Assembly: GCA_011634665.1 (NCBI GenBank) | Contig: WAEK01000004.1 | Location: 1 to 64,000, forward strand | Reading direction: 5' to 3' | Length of the DNA: 64,000 nt | From: Mortierella sp. BCC40632 | Taxonomy: Eukaryota; Mortierellomycota; Mortierellomycetes; Mortierellales; Mortierellaceae | Shown here: positions 40,608 to 52,009 of the stretch, in pieces | How positions within the stretch are numbered: position 1 is the first letter of the stretch | How the letters are laid out: every line of letters starts with the position of its first letter | The notes under the pieces: model-generated | The model's database searches: none | The model's input: only the letters and a program-made list of their open reading frames with translations | Told to the model about the DNA's origin: nothing | Program-made: the position numbers and the translations under genes

Positions 40608-40792
40608 TTAAACAACTCCTGGACAGTGGAACGGCTCATGGCTCGTCTTATCCTGACCAATGGTCATCTTGTTTGTCATGTAGGGTTGAGAGGGTTTGTC
40701 CTTCATACAGACAAACAACCCATGTTATCCTGGCATAATTGTCCCTCGTAAGCTTCTGGGTTGAGTGGTTGGTACCACTTGATGATGTCCCG
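40608..40792 (-). CDS. Weak candidate: two-exon C-terminal fragment, unrecognised
   Basis: After a good acceptor (CCTTCTGCAG) the - strand reads RDIIKWYQPLNPEAYEGQLC and eight more residues (40792-40709), then a GTATGA donor. A second piece, 40652-40608, continues in phase as DKTSHEPFHCPGVV and stops. The composition is strongly protein-like. Against it: the implied 56-nt intron is about half the size of other introns here, and no upstream exon was found. A further protein-like frame lies at 40283-40470 (FDRPLALKEVGKTVGF). I do not recognise any of these. Confidence 0.22.
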
Positions 40793-42567
40793 CTGCAGAA
40801 GGGGCACGGGAGAGGGAAAGGGTCTATGAAAAGGACAATAACAAAGAATAAAAAAAAAAAAAAAAGAACGACTGGTACACTATCGTCAGCAAGATGACTG
40901 AACAAAAATGACAGGGTTACGCCATAATGCTAAACAGCAATGGGGGCCCAATAATGCATCATATCCCTGCCCTTTTTTTTTTTTTTTTTTACGATAAAGA
41001 TGATGATTTCGCTCCTCTTTGTCCAATTGACACAGCGGCTGTTGATGCACGACAAAAGGATACAAGGAAGCCATCGGTACAGTGAGGACAAAAAAGACAC
41101 AAAGGCAAGGAGGTTGCGAAGGGACAATGATCCACAATGGGGTGATTTCGGGGGTGTTGGTTCGAACCCCCAAAACCCACCGATAGGCGTGCGGGCCAAA
41201 AAAAAGGACACGGGGCAAGGGACAGGACATGCACAAGGGTGTAGTGGAACTGGGACTGGACAAAGTGTACAAAGCAGAGAGGACGAGACGTGTGTGGGAG
41301 CGAGCAAAGAGAGCAGGGACGGCAAACAAATCCGTGGGGCCTCGCCATGCAGCATACCGCACTGGAGACGGGACAGAACAGGGAGAGAGACAGAGAGAGA
41401 TGGCAAGAGAGTGTGTGTGTGAGTGAAAGAGAAAGAGAAAGAGAGTGAGCGAGTGAAAGGAAGGAAAAAGAAAGGGTCCATTGTGCTGGCAAGCCTCGTT
41501 GTTGAGCGGATTGAAGTGTAGACTGCTGCATCTGCACGGAGAGAAAGTGAGAAAACAAATAGAGAGATGCATACTGCTTCCTCGTCTCGTCATCTTGTCT
41601 TTCTCCCTCTCTCCCCTCCACCCTCCCTCTGCCCCTGGCTGCCTCCCTTGGCTGCACCCCTGGAGCCCCCTGCTACGTTGCTCGAGACACTGCTCCGTCC
41701 ACTTGTGCATTACCGTGATCGATGGTCAGCAAAGAGGACGCATGCATGCTCCTCCATGTTCCGATTCATGTCGGTGTGCCAGCTCGTTCAACCTAGTGCG
41801 GAGCCGTGTACGCACGCCAAGCACAGTTGACCCCGTTCAATGCCAATGACCGCCACCGCGATGACGATGATGATGACGGAGGAACAAAAATATTGAGGTC
41901 GAGCTGGTGGCGACTTGGACCTTGGAGCGGGTCAGATGAGGTCAAGGGAGTAGTGTGACAAAGGGAGTGAGAAGGGGGGCATGATGGCGATGATGCTGAT
42001 ACGGAACGTGCAGTCGTGCGATTTGCAGTTCAGACGGGGTCTGAGTTCCGTGCTGGGACGAGAAGAGGAGACACGGCTCGGAGTGAGCCAGTCAGAGACA
42101 GCTTCTGCTTTAAACTTTGTCCTTTGTCTGCGCTTCACAAGCAAGGCTACTGCCCAATTGCTACCAGGTGCACGTCTCTGAGCCCTGAGAGGCTCTGTCC
42201 TCTGAATGTGTGGGTAGATGGGGGGAGATGGCCAGTTAGTTGGCTAGCTGACGGGAGAGGAAGGGAGGGGGATCGTGATGGTTGTGGTGTGTAGGGGATG
42301 GGTTGGGGAGGGGGAAAGAAAGAGAATGGGCAAGTGAGACGCAACCAAGGCCTCAACTGAGGCTGCACCAGTGTCACCCACCACTGCCCCGCCAGCCTCT
42401 CAGGGTCGCATCCTGTCCGAATTACTGGAACTTTAAACAGAAAATCTGTCGATCTGCCCTCTCGCTCTTGCTCTCTCGCTCATTTGCTTACTCACTCTCT
42501 TTAGGTCGCTCATCTCTGCGCCCTGCTACACACAAATACGCACAACAAAACCCGCGCTCCTCTCCCA

Positions 42568-42675
42568 CCTCCTCCTCCTCCTCCTCCTCCTCCTCCTCCT
42601 CCTCCTCCTCCTCCTCCTCCTCCTCCTCCTCCTCCTCCTCCTCCTCCTCCTCCTCCTCCTCCTCCTCCTCCTCCT
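42568..42675. repeat. (CCT)36 trinucleotide array
   Basis: 108 bp of perfect CCT/AGG units, flanked by imperfect TTC/CCT. Its homopolymer frames (Ser on +, Gly on -) are not genes. Confidence 0.95.
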
Positions 42676-42890
42676 CTTCCTCCCTCTTCTTCCTCCTCTT
42701 CCTCTTCCTCCCCCCTTCCCCCTCCTCTATCTAGAGGGAGGAAATGAGGATAAAGTAGGATGAGGTGAAGAGGAGGGGGAGAGAAGAGGAAGTGAAGGAG
42801 GAAAAAGAGCACAGCGCGGGACACGGGAGAGAGTGAGAGTGAATGAGAATGAGAGCACAAGCGAGAATAGAGAATAGAGGATAGAGAAGA

Positions 42891-43027
42891 TGAGTGAGTG
42901 AGTGAGTGAGTGAGTGAGTGAGTGAGTGAATGAGTGAGTAAGTAAGTGAGTGAGTGGGTAAGTGAGTGAGTGGGTAAGTGAGTGAGTAAGTGAGTGGGTG
43001 GATGAGTGAGTGAGCGACTGAACGAGC

Positions 43028-43067
<40 letters not shown>
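42891..43067. repeat. GAGT tetranucleotide and GAGAGT hexanucleotide arrays
   Basis: About 30 GAGT units with occasional GGGT/AAGT variants (42891-43014), followed after 14 nt by six or more GAGAGT units (43029-43067). Confidence 0.9.
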
Positions 43068-43421
43068 AGAGAGAACAGGGAGTAGGTGTGAGTCTGGTAG
43101 TAGAGGGAGTCTGCTCTAAGCAATGCCATGCTATGTCATGCTATGCTCGCCGATCGCACAGCGTGCACAGCTGCCTCAATTGCACCCTCCCTCTTCCACT
43201 CACCCCCGAGAAATCGCTGCAAACATAGCTTTCTCTATCTCAATCTCTTATTTTCTCTTTCTCTTTCTCTTTCTCTCTCCCTCTCTCCATCGCTCACCCC
43301 ACTCTCCGTCCAGCAGCAGACAAAAGCAGCGATAGTAAAAAAGGGAACATGTCACAACACAGCTTTTCCTGCGTCTCGGTTGATCTCTGGGAGGGAGCAC
43401 ATCCTGTAAGGACGGAGGAAA

Positions 43422-43467
<46 letters not shown>

Positions 43468-44237
43468 TAAGAAAAAGAAAGAGAGCGGCACACACAAAGG
43501 AAAAGGGACCGCGGCCGCGAGCCGGGTCCCCCCTCCTCGTCTTCGTCCTCCTCCTCGTCCTCCTCGTCCTCCTCCTCGTGCTCCTCCTCGTCCTCGTTAT
43601 TGTTCTCGGATACGGCGCTGAATAGAGCGGGGCGAGGGCGGGGTGCTGGGCGAGAACTAGACCGCAACGGTCGGCTGCGAAGGTGAGACGAGCGGAGAGG
43701 GGGGGAGGGGGAGAGGAAAAAGAAAGAAAGAGAGTGAGAGAAATGAGAAAATGAAAGAAAGAGTGAGGCGAGCGAGGCAAGGTGGGTCGAGGCAAACGAC
43801 GACTCATCGTCTGGCAACAGTCCACGCGACGAATCACCGCTCGTATTAGCCCCGCCTTGCCCAGCATGGGCGGGGCTGGCCATGAATTCATTCTCTGGCC
43901 CGGGGAGCGGTCGTGGACAGATCCTGAGCGGGAGAAGCCGCCTGGGGCACGAGGGTGCCATGGTCGAGTAGCTCTGGATCAGGCACGACCTTGTGTCCAT
44001 CGTTACTGATGCTGGAAGTAAGAGATGCGCGTGCTGCGAGGGCGGAGCAGAGTCGGTCCAACACAGCGGTCGATGGGTCCGAGGACGGGGGTCGACGTCT
44101 CGCCCATGGTGGGAGAGCGGTGGGCGGCGGGGCGATGGGCGACGGCCATGACCGGCCGCTAGTCGCTCATCCGCTCAATGATTTTGCCATGGACCTCGCT
44201 CTGTCTCTCTCTCTCTTTCTTTCTTTTTTCTTTCTTA

Positions 44238-44276
<39 letters not shown>

Positions 44277-45382
44277 CTTCTTTTCTCTCTTTCTATCTCT
44301 TATTCTCACCCACACACCCCCACTCTCACTCTTTTTTGCTTACTCACTTTACTCTCTCAGCCTACTGTCCCTTTCCTACCCTTGACTCTCTCTTCCTTAC
44401 GCTGTCCTTCTTACTCATGCCTCTCATCCCCGACCTCAACCTCACCTGCGAGAACCCTTTATAACCAGCGCCGTTCGCACCCCATCCTCTTCTGCTCCTT
44501 GTCCTCATCTCTCTCCTTCAGCCCTTGCCGCACCTTCTCTCCGCTCACACTCACTCGTTCGCCCGCCCCCACCCTCACACCCCGCCTCGTCCTGCCTCAC
44601 CCCGCCTTTGCCCCGCCCCGTCTCGTCTCGTCTCGTCTCACCAGTGCATTGACGACACACACTTTCACCCGCTTCAACCCGGCCGTGTGAATGTAATGTT
44701 TCCTCCTACAACATGGTTGCATAGCCATGCTCAATCCTCATTTTCATCGCGACATGGATTCGGCATGACCAGGATGAAAATTTTTCGACATCCTGCAATC
44801 GCACGCGTACAAGTCTTTTTTTTTTTTTTTTCCTCGCCCTTTGTGTTATTATCGTAACATTCCAAAGCTCTTTGCCGTTGGTCCTCATGTCCTGTGTTGC
44901 CTCGCCGTGCTGCTGCCCACCCTGCGGGGCCTGCTCATGTTATCGGCAGGGCACAAGGACGGGAGGGAGTGAAAGGCAATGAGAGGGAGAGGAAGAGTGA
45001 GAGCGAGACGGACCTGAGGCCGAAGACAATGCATGCAGTCCCTGCGACAGCTGTTGGCCTCTTTTCATCCTTCTACTCGCATTCACCTTATTAGACAGTA
45101 CATGACATATCGCTCTCATTTTCATGGTTGTTTCCTCTCCATCTTTGCGCCTCTCGCCCGACATTGCTCGCTCTTCCCTCCCTCTCCCCCCCCCCAATGC
45201 CTACTCTTTTCTCTCCCACTTTCTCTCTCTTTCACACACACTCTCTCTTTTTCTCGCTCGTTTGCTCTCGCTCTCTCTTCTATTTCTCTCTTTCTCTCTT
45301 TCTCTCTCTCTCTCTCTCTTTCTCTATTCCTCTCTTTCTCTCGCTCTCGCCCTCCTTTCTCATCATTATCACTATTTTTTAC

Positions 45383-45416
<34 letters not shown>

Positions 45417-45707
45417 TGCTCTTTGCCTCCATCTTATCTCTTTCCACCTTTCCTTCCCCCCCCCCCTCTCTTCCTGTTCTGTCCGCCGCTCGTTCTGCCT
45501 GACAATTGCTCTTGCACGTACTCTGAAAATCTCGGCTAACCATATTCCTCTCTGACACACCATTGCGGCGATCATTACACAAACAAGCTCTCCTGCCAAT
45601 CCAGTCGATTACCAATTGCAAAATAGACCCGCCCACCCTGCTCTCCTTTCAAGAGCAAACTTCCCAGACTATTTCTCCCGCCTTTCCTTCCTCTTTCCTT
45701 CTTCCGC

Positions 45708-48700
45708 ATGGATTCTGCGAGTGCCCACGCCCAGGATCGCGTCTGGGATCCTGACGGCAGCCATCTTGGTGAGATCGACCCCAGTACTCTGTAAGTCGGA
45801 CCCCGAACGTGGGGCTGGAGAGAGAGCCAATACGAGCATTGAGCAAGGAAACGCGGATTAGTAGAGGCAACTGACCCATCCCCGCATACCCGACCTTCGC
45901 TCTCCTTCTCCCGCCTAAATACCTCCTTACGCCCATCTTTGCCCCCCCCTCCCCTTTGCCTCTCTTTCTTTATTGCTATTGCTGCTGCTGCTGTTGTTGT
46001 TGTTGTTGTTGTTGTTTGTTGTTTCTTCCTCTCTCCCTCTTTCTCCCTCTTTCTTTCTCATTTTCTCTATCTTATCCTCATTCCTTCTCATTCTCTTTTT
46101 CCTCTTTCTTTTCTCTCCTTCTCTTTCTCTTTCTCTTCCTCTTCCTCTATTCCAGGACATATTCGCTCGATATTGTCCAACAACCCCAGCGTGCTCGGAT
46201 GTGTGGATTTGGAGACAAGGTATGTACTAAGCAAATGTCGATCCGAGAGAACGCCTTTTCTCTTTTGTCCAATCCCCCGTTCCCTCCCTCCCCCCGTCTT
46301 CCCTCCTCCTTGCACACACCCCTGAATTTCGTTCGATCCTATTACACTGTGCCGGGTCCCTTTCAGATTTACAAACACTAATGCAGCCTACTTTGTGAAT
46401 TATTATTTCTCTCATTTCCTTTTGCACGACATTCCATTTTTCCCATGGATTGGACCCACAGGATCGTCGCAATGTAACGCCTGCACCTGTGCTCAAGCTC
46501 GTGGCCAGGACAACGGATGGAAAACTGGTCCCAGCGAGGTAGGTCATCCACAGCCAACCACCACCTCTCTGCGCTCCCCAACCAGTTTACCCAACCTCTC
46601 TCTCTTTCTTTCTTTCTTTTTCTCTCTTTTTCACTCCCATTATCTTTGTCTCTCTACTTTTATCGCCCTTGTTCCAAGAGAGACCCGCGGGGCATGTCAG
46701 AGCTTGTGGAGCTTGATGCAGGAATGCAACCTGGCCACGGAGATCACACTGTGCGAATATTCGCCGTACCGTTACTCTACATCGCGATCTCCGCGTGCTA
46801 CCCTCTTGCATCCTCGGGATCGCGTGGCTTCCCCCTTTTATTTCCAGTGTTCTACCTCACTCACTCTACCTGAAACATCGAGAACCAGGCTGGGTGGAGT
46901 AAGGATGATCATAATGTCTCTCTCTCTCTCTCTCTCTTCCTTCCTTCTCTCTCTCTAACTCTCGCTCTCTTACTCGCTCGTTCTCTCTTGGGCTCTGTCT
47001 ATGGGTTCGAGTTCTGCCGCGCGACGTCATAACCCTGGGTGTGGTCAGGCTCTCGAGGACCTGCAAAGACGGTAGTAGACTAAAAGACAGGGGGAGAGAG
47101 TGGAAAGAACAAGAGCGTGTCATGTCCAGCTCTCGCACTGGAAATGGGAGGCTCGGACACACACCGCAGCACATGTGAGAGTGAGAGAGAGTGAGAGATG
47201 CATCGTTTGCGCCCGCATGTCTGCTGTGTTCTCCTATTTATTTTTTTCTTTCGGACACACATACAAGGAAAAGAGGGGAAAATCTGACATTTCTGGGAAT
47301 GGGTGGAGTAACCGAGTTTTCGGATCAAGGCCATGCACAGCTGCTCGCAGCGGGCCTGACCTAGGACTCCGACCCTTGCGCTGCGGCCTCAATCTTTGCA
47401 CCACAGGCGAGTCCGCTCTCTTTCTTTCTCTTTCTCTTTCCCCTTCTCTTTCTCCTTCCCTTTCTCTTTCTCCTTCCCTTTCTCTTTCTCCTTCCCTTTC
47501 TCTTTCTCTCTCTTCTTCCTCCTTCTCCGCCCTTCCCTCTCCTCTCCTCTCCTCCTTCCCTTCCTCTCCCCACAAGAGGCTCTAACCTGCTTGCGTTTAT
47601 CTTACACCCCATTTTAGTCTCTTGAGCAAGCAACTGTTTGTTGTTAATGCTGACCTCTGGCTCGAGGACGAGAAGACGGAGCGCAACTTGGTCCTAATCT
47701 CCTCCATCTCATCGACTAAGCCCCTAATGCGACCTTTACCTTCGAGCTCCGCCGACCCTTCGAGTTTGGAGCCGTCTCAGCGCCAAGAGAGTATGTATGA
47801 GTCTTGGGATTCGTTGTCCTAATGCGCTTTCTATGCCGACCAGAAGACCCTTTTTGTAAACAACACGAAATGACACCCCGTGGCTATGCTGACTGTCCAG
47901 CCAATAACACTTCATGCTCTCGCTCGCTCTCCGCTCAGGTTTGGCCATGCAGTACCCAATAGAGTCTACCTCGCCTCCTCCAACCCCGGGCTCCTCTAGG
48001 ACCCTGCCATCAATAGGACCATCCTTTTCTCAGGTAGATCCTCGATTGAGCTATCCAGACCAATATCGGCCACTCCGGCATTTTGCCCCTCAAACGCATA
48101 TGGGAGACCGCAACCCCGTCTCGCCTCTGGGATACCGACACGACCCACGTCATAGCCGGTCTTCCTCTCCAGGAACAGCAACTACAGTGGATGATTCGAC
48201 AGGGCACACGCCTCGCACATCCTCTACAGATACAGAGTCTCATGCTCGATTCGAGTCAACGACCCCACACGATGGGCCATGGAGACCTCGCAGTGATAGC
48301 TCCGCAAACACAACTTCGGCCATTAGCAGCGTGGAAGACAGCGCGGGCACTGAAGACGAAGAAGAATACGTCGATGATCGTGGATGGGATGGAGTTTCGA
48401 CACAAAACCTGGTCGGTCAGACGACAGTTGGTGGACAGGTTGCACCAGATCTGGATGGCGTAATGAACCATATCTGGTTTGCATTCAGTGTTCTCTCGAT
48501 CCGGACGGAAGGGATCTTTAAGCTTCGGTTCTCGCTTTGTAACCTCTCGCGGCTTTCCGAGCCTGGGTATGGTCTTTTTGTTCCGAGAAAGAAAAGAAAA
48601 ACACCTCTGCTGTAGACGGACTGCATCACAGTAGATTAAGAGTGCTAATCATCTCTATCTTCCTCTCTCCTCTCCCTCCTCTCCTCTTGCCTCTCTCTCC

Positions 48701-48855
48701 TCTCTTCTCTCTCTCCCCTTGGATCGCACGCAACACCAACCAATTTTTCGTGTCTTTAGCAGAAACTCGACCTCAATCATCTGTCAAACCTTTTCCGAGC
48801 CAATCCAAGTCCAGTCTCCGAAGCGATTCCTTGGCACAATTGGTAAACGAACAGA

Positions 48856-48888
<33 letters not shown>

Positions 48889-49096
48889 CCTCACTGTAGA
48901 GAATGACTCCTCCTTTTTTTCTCTCGAGAAGTAATGACCGCATATCTCGTGACCAATTAACAAACAAACCTACTAATCTTCTTTCCACTCCCCACCTCCT
49001 CCCTTTACTGTAGACAATAACGATATTGCAAATCACCTGAACAAGTACTCGATCAGGATTCCTTCTAGAAAAGATGAGAAAACTCGTCCTGGATAA
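45708..49096 (+). CDS. velB: Velvet-domain developmental regulator, VelB-like
   Basis: Nuclear velvet-family protein; relatives (VeA, VelB, VosA) dimerise and bind DNA with an NF-kB-like fold to control sporulation and secondary metabolism. Seven exons, 45708-45790, 46156-46219, 46462-46538, 47618-47790, 47939-48566, 48760-48842 and 49014-49096, join in frame to 396 aa. The domain starts at residue 30 (YSLDIVQQPQRARMCGFGDK), continues DRRNVTPAPVLKLV and LFVVNADLW (81-89), is broken by a roughly 200-residue Ser/Pro/Thr and acidic insert, and resumes near 309 (IWFAFSVLSIRTEGIFKLRF), ending IRIPSRKDEK. An insertion inside the domain is characteristic of VelB. Intron 3 (1,079 nt) is mostly CT repeats. 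CT-rich sequence at 45215-45420 precedes the start. Confident in the family, moderately in the VelB assignment. Confidence 0.92.
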
Positions 49097-49316
49097 ATGG
49101 GCTAGACCCCATTTTAATACTACTACCACTACAGCTACTACAACGTTTCATTTTTTTTTTTTTGGCCTTTTCAATTTCTTTTTTTCTTCTTCTTTTTTTC
49201 ATGGTTTCTAACGACTTCTTCCATACATCAAATACCCTTGCCTACTTTCCTCCTTCCTATCCACTTACTACAACTACTACAGCTACTACAGTACAGCATA
49301 AAGACCACTCATGCAT

Positions 49317-49739
49317 TTATTTATTTGAAATGAAGTTTACGATCACCCAAGCATAGTCCCGCCCTCGAGGCTCCGCAGGCGAACTGTGTGACATCTTTTG
49401 CCCCCCTTCTCTTCTCTCGCTCCTCCCTTGATATTTTTTGATTGAACGAATCCTATTGGAGGATGAGTAGGGAGGGTCTTTGCTGTGTTTTGGTCCGAAG
49501 GGGGTGGGAGTGGGAGACTTGACATTTGGGATCATGTCACTTGCTCTTTCAGTCCTATGACTGCTTATTCGAAAGTTAAAAACCCGAGAAGGCTCACTCT
49601 CTAGACTCTTTGGGCCATGTTCACCTGGCGTCGTTTCGTTGTCAGTATCATTCGGTCTATTGCACACCTCAATGGACGAAGAGGGGTGATGGTGCTTACT
49701 CCGAGATAAGGGAGGAGGGGGCTCAAGCCTGATTCCCAT
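49317..49739 (-). CDS. Possible 140-aa hypothetical protein
   Basis: An open frame from ATG 49739 with varied composition (MGIRLEPPPPLSRSKHHHPS at the start, DYAWVIVNFISNK at the end), convergent with the velvet gene. It has no domain, signal peptide or splice evidence. It could be a chance frame or a relic at the edge of the decayed element. Confidence 0.25.
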   Translation of the reverse strand: MGIRLEPPPPLSRSKHHHPSSSIEVCNRPNDTDNETTPGEHGPKSLESEPSRVFNFRISSHRTERASDMIPNVKSPTPTPFGPKHSKDPPYSSSNRIRSIKKYQGRSERREGGQKMSHSSPAEPRGRDYAWVIVNFISNK

Positions 49740-49829
49740 GACAGACTAGTCTATCCATCACTTGGCTCCTTACTCTCAGCAATACGATAGGTCCACGGTA
49801 CAACCCATCCCGACCTTGACAATGCACGT

Positions 49830-50560
49830 CGCTTACCTGAATGCCAAATCCACAAACTCAGTGAGAGACACCAGCTCGTCATTTATGTTGATGGTTATCT
49901 GACAACCGAAAAGGCCAAGACCCACCAGCGGCGCAAGATAATTTATCATGGCCGTGCACACATGCGCTACAGATACAAGCGCATGACAAAACTCCCATCA
50001 CATCAAGAGAACTTAGGTTCGCCTTTTCATGGTCCTTGGAGGATAGACAAGTCTTTGTTAAGTTCATGGATAGCAGGGAATATGATGCTATTCTCTGTGG
50101 TACAGAGGCCAACGTTTGGATTACCAGCGACATCGAAGAAGAAGGCATCGTTGTCACTGGCACCCGGATTGTATGTCGACCGATGGGTCGAACCAACTTG
50201 TGAAGGTTCAGGCTGCTACTTAAAGACGGCTATCCCCAGTATGCTGGGCCAGACCAGTGGTTAGTTGATAGCCCTCACCATTGTCTCCGGGAGTGATTTC
50301 GACGGCAATTCCCCAACGCTTGGGATCGAGTCAAACCACAAGCTGATTAGGGGGCTCAGTCATAAGGGTAACAATTCTCTCTCTATCATGGCATTGTCAG
50401 GTTGTTTAACATGCCGCCTTTCCTTATGTTTCCTCAATAGAGGGGTGTCGGCTATTATTCAAAACTCGCCTCGTCTTCCCAAGGCGATATGCAAAGCCGG
50501 CAGAGATGATATAAATGATCGGGCTTTTATGTCTTCTGAGAGCTCCGTCTCGATATACAT
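49830..50560 (+). pseudogene. XPG/FEN1-like nuclease relic
   Basis: Pieces in three different frames: LVIYVDGYLTTEKAKTHQRR (from about 49875), then SWSLEDRQVFVKFM followed by a CGTEANVWITSDIE-like segment (about 50027-50200), then TLGIESNHKLIRGLS (about 50316-50360). The order (core Asp strand, helical arch-like basic segment, an E-A/D strand, a helix-hairpin-like GIxxNxKLI) matches XPG/FEN1-type nucleases. A stop after GRTNL (about 50202) and frame changes between all blocks show it is dead. Exact homology needs a profile search. Confidence 0.45.
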
Positions 50561-52009
50561 ATGACTTAATGATGCAGAACAGGCAGCGCCGAAAGGAAGC
50601 GTACAAGACGAACGTGGCGAAGAGGTGAGTTACATCCATTGACTCACAGTTGTGGAATACTAAAAGTGGTGCTTATCATCTCACTTTCCTTCTGACAGAA
50701 CTTTACTGGGCACCCAGCCCTCGACAGCAGTTGCGAGCAAGTTCTCGAACAAGTTTGTAACTGCTGACAAACCCAACTCTGCCAATGCGTCTGTAGATCG
50801 CCCACGATACTCAGCCAGGCTGCGGTGTGAGCCAACACAGAGCTCAAACGACCATCTGCCATGCTGCAATACAATCTGAAGCTATGGGATTCGCCGCCTA
50901 ACAAACCAGAATCCCAGGCGTCTCAGCCAAAGAAACCTTCAGCACCGATCAAGCCTCAGATTCATAACCATTTTGAGCAGATGTAAATGCTAGACGAGAT
51001 ATCGATAATGTGGGAGAATCTCGCTGTTTCTCTTGATATTGGCAACTTCAAGAAAAACATTGGAGCTATAGCATCGAGCTTTGATGTCTCCCAAAGGATC
51101 CTCGGTCTCTCTTAGCGAGCTGTCATCTACCCAATGGAAAGGTCAAGGTAATGAGATCAGAGAGAGAGGGATGATGAACTCTGATTAGGAGCAGGGACCT
51201 TTAGTTGCTCTCCATCTTGCCTCAACGAAAATTACGGTCGTTTACTCTTACCGTCTGCCATTGATGAGCTAAATTGTGTACTTTGTTGATATTGGTGGCT
51301 GGCATCATCAATGAGGGCAGGCTATCAGGTATGGATGAGATCAAGCTGAATAACAAGGTGCTCACGATCGAGATCTTCCTACGACTGGACAACATGATGA
51401 GCAGCAAGTGGATCATCGCACCTTTGCTACTGGCTGAGGATAGCTGAATGACTTTTATCAAGATCAGCCTAGGAGCCTCTTATTTTTTCACAAACAGGAG
51501 GATCTGCACTCAGCCATCAAAAAGCTCGTCAATCATAAAGGCGAACATAAACAGACCTGACCGCATTCTGACTTTCAGGCCAAGAACAAGTCCTTTCATC
51601 CAACGAGTCCTTCCACTCGTTGCTCCCGATACCCTTGCCTCCAACAAGGCATGAAAGGGCATCTTGAACGTCCCGATTACATAAATCAGCTGTGCGTCAA
51701 GGGTTTTCAAACTGGGCGGAAAGGCTACTATTATAGATCGCTTTTTTTTTTTTTTTTTTTTTTTTTTTGGCTAAGTTGGGACGATAGAAACCTAAAAAGA
51801 GAGTTAAAAGAGATGCCTTTATGCTTCCTACAGCGAGAGCTGCAAACAGGGTCATTTTTACCTTGTTAGTGGACTTGGATGACCAGTACAAATATTGACC
51901 TCAACCTTTGAATAAACCATACACCTCATCTCACCGACTTTGACATCCCTATTTTCATCAGCTACCCCCTCCGCGGATCAATTAAGACCGATGGTAATAG
52001 ACTACAAGC

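Larger units (their letters stand above)
38714..45707. other. 7-kb intergenic region, repeats and weak frames
   Basis: The ferredoxin promoter lies at the left (GA on + at 38786-38815). Then comes an AT-richer relic-like part (38880-40250) with short frames (for example + 39002-39196, 64 codons, RRRKRKQ-containing; - 39344-39565). A weak exon pair lies at 40608-40792. From 41.3 kb the sequence is GA/CT repeats, (CCT)36, GAGT repeats and C/T-rich sequence to the velvet start. No recognised gene. Confidence 0.5.

Noticed and set aside
41155..41180. GGTTCGAACCCC, like a tRNA T-loop
   Set aside because: The five bases on either side do not pair as a T stem and no A box or acceptor stem is present. 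Other TTCGA sites checked (37967, 47009) fail the same way; no tRNA found.
42282..42860. Open frames with long Ser (+) or Gly (-) runs
   Set aside because: Direct translation of the (CCT)36 array; no flanking protein-like sequence.
47914..48615. Single-exon 233-aa gene inside the velvet locus
   Set aside because: Its body is exon 5 of the velvet gene; the first residues and the tail (FVPRKKRKTPLL) are intron sequence.
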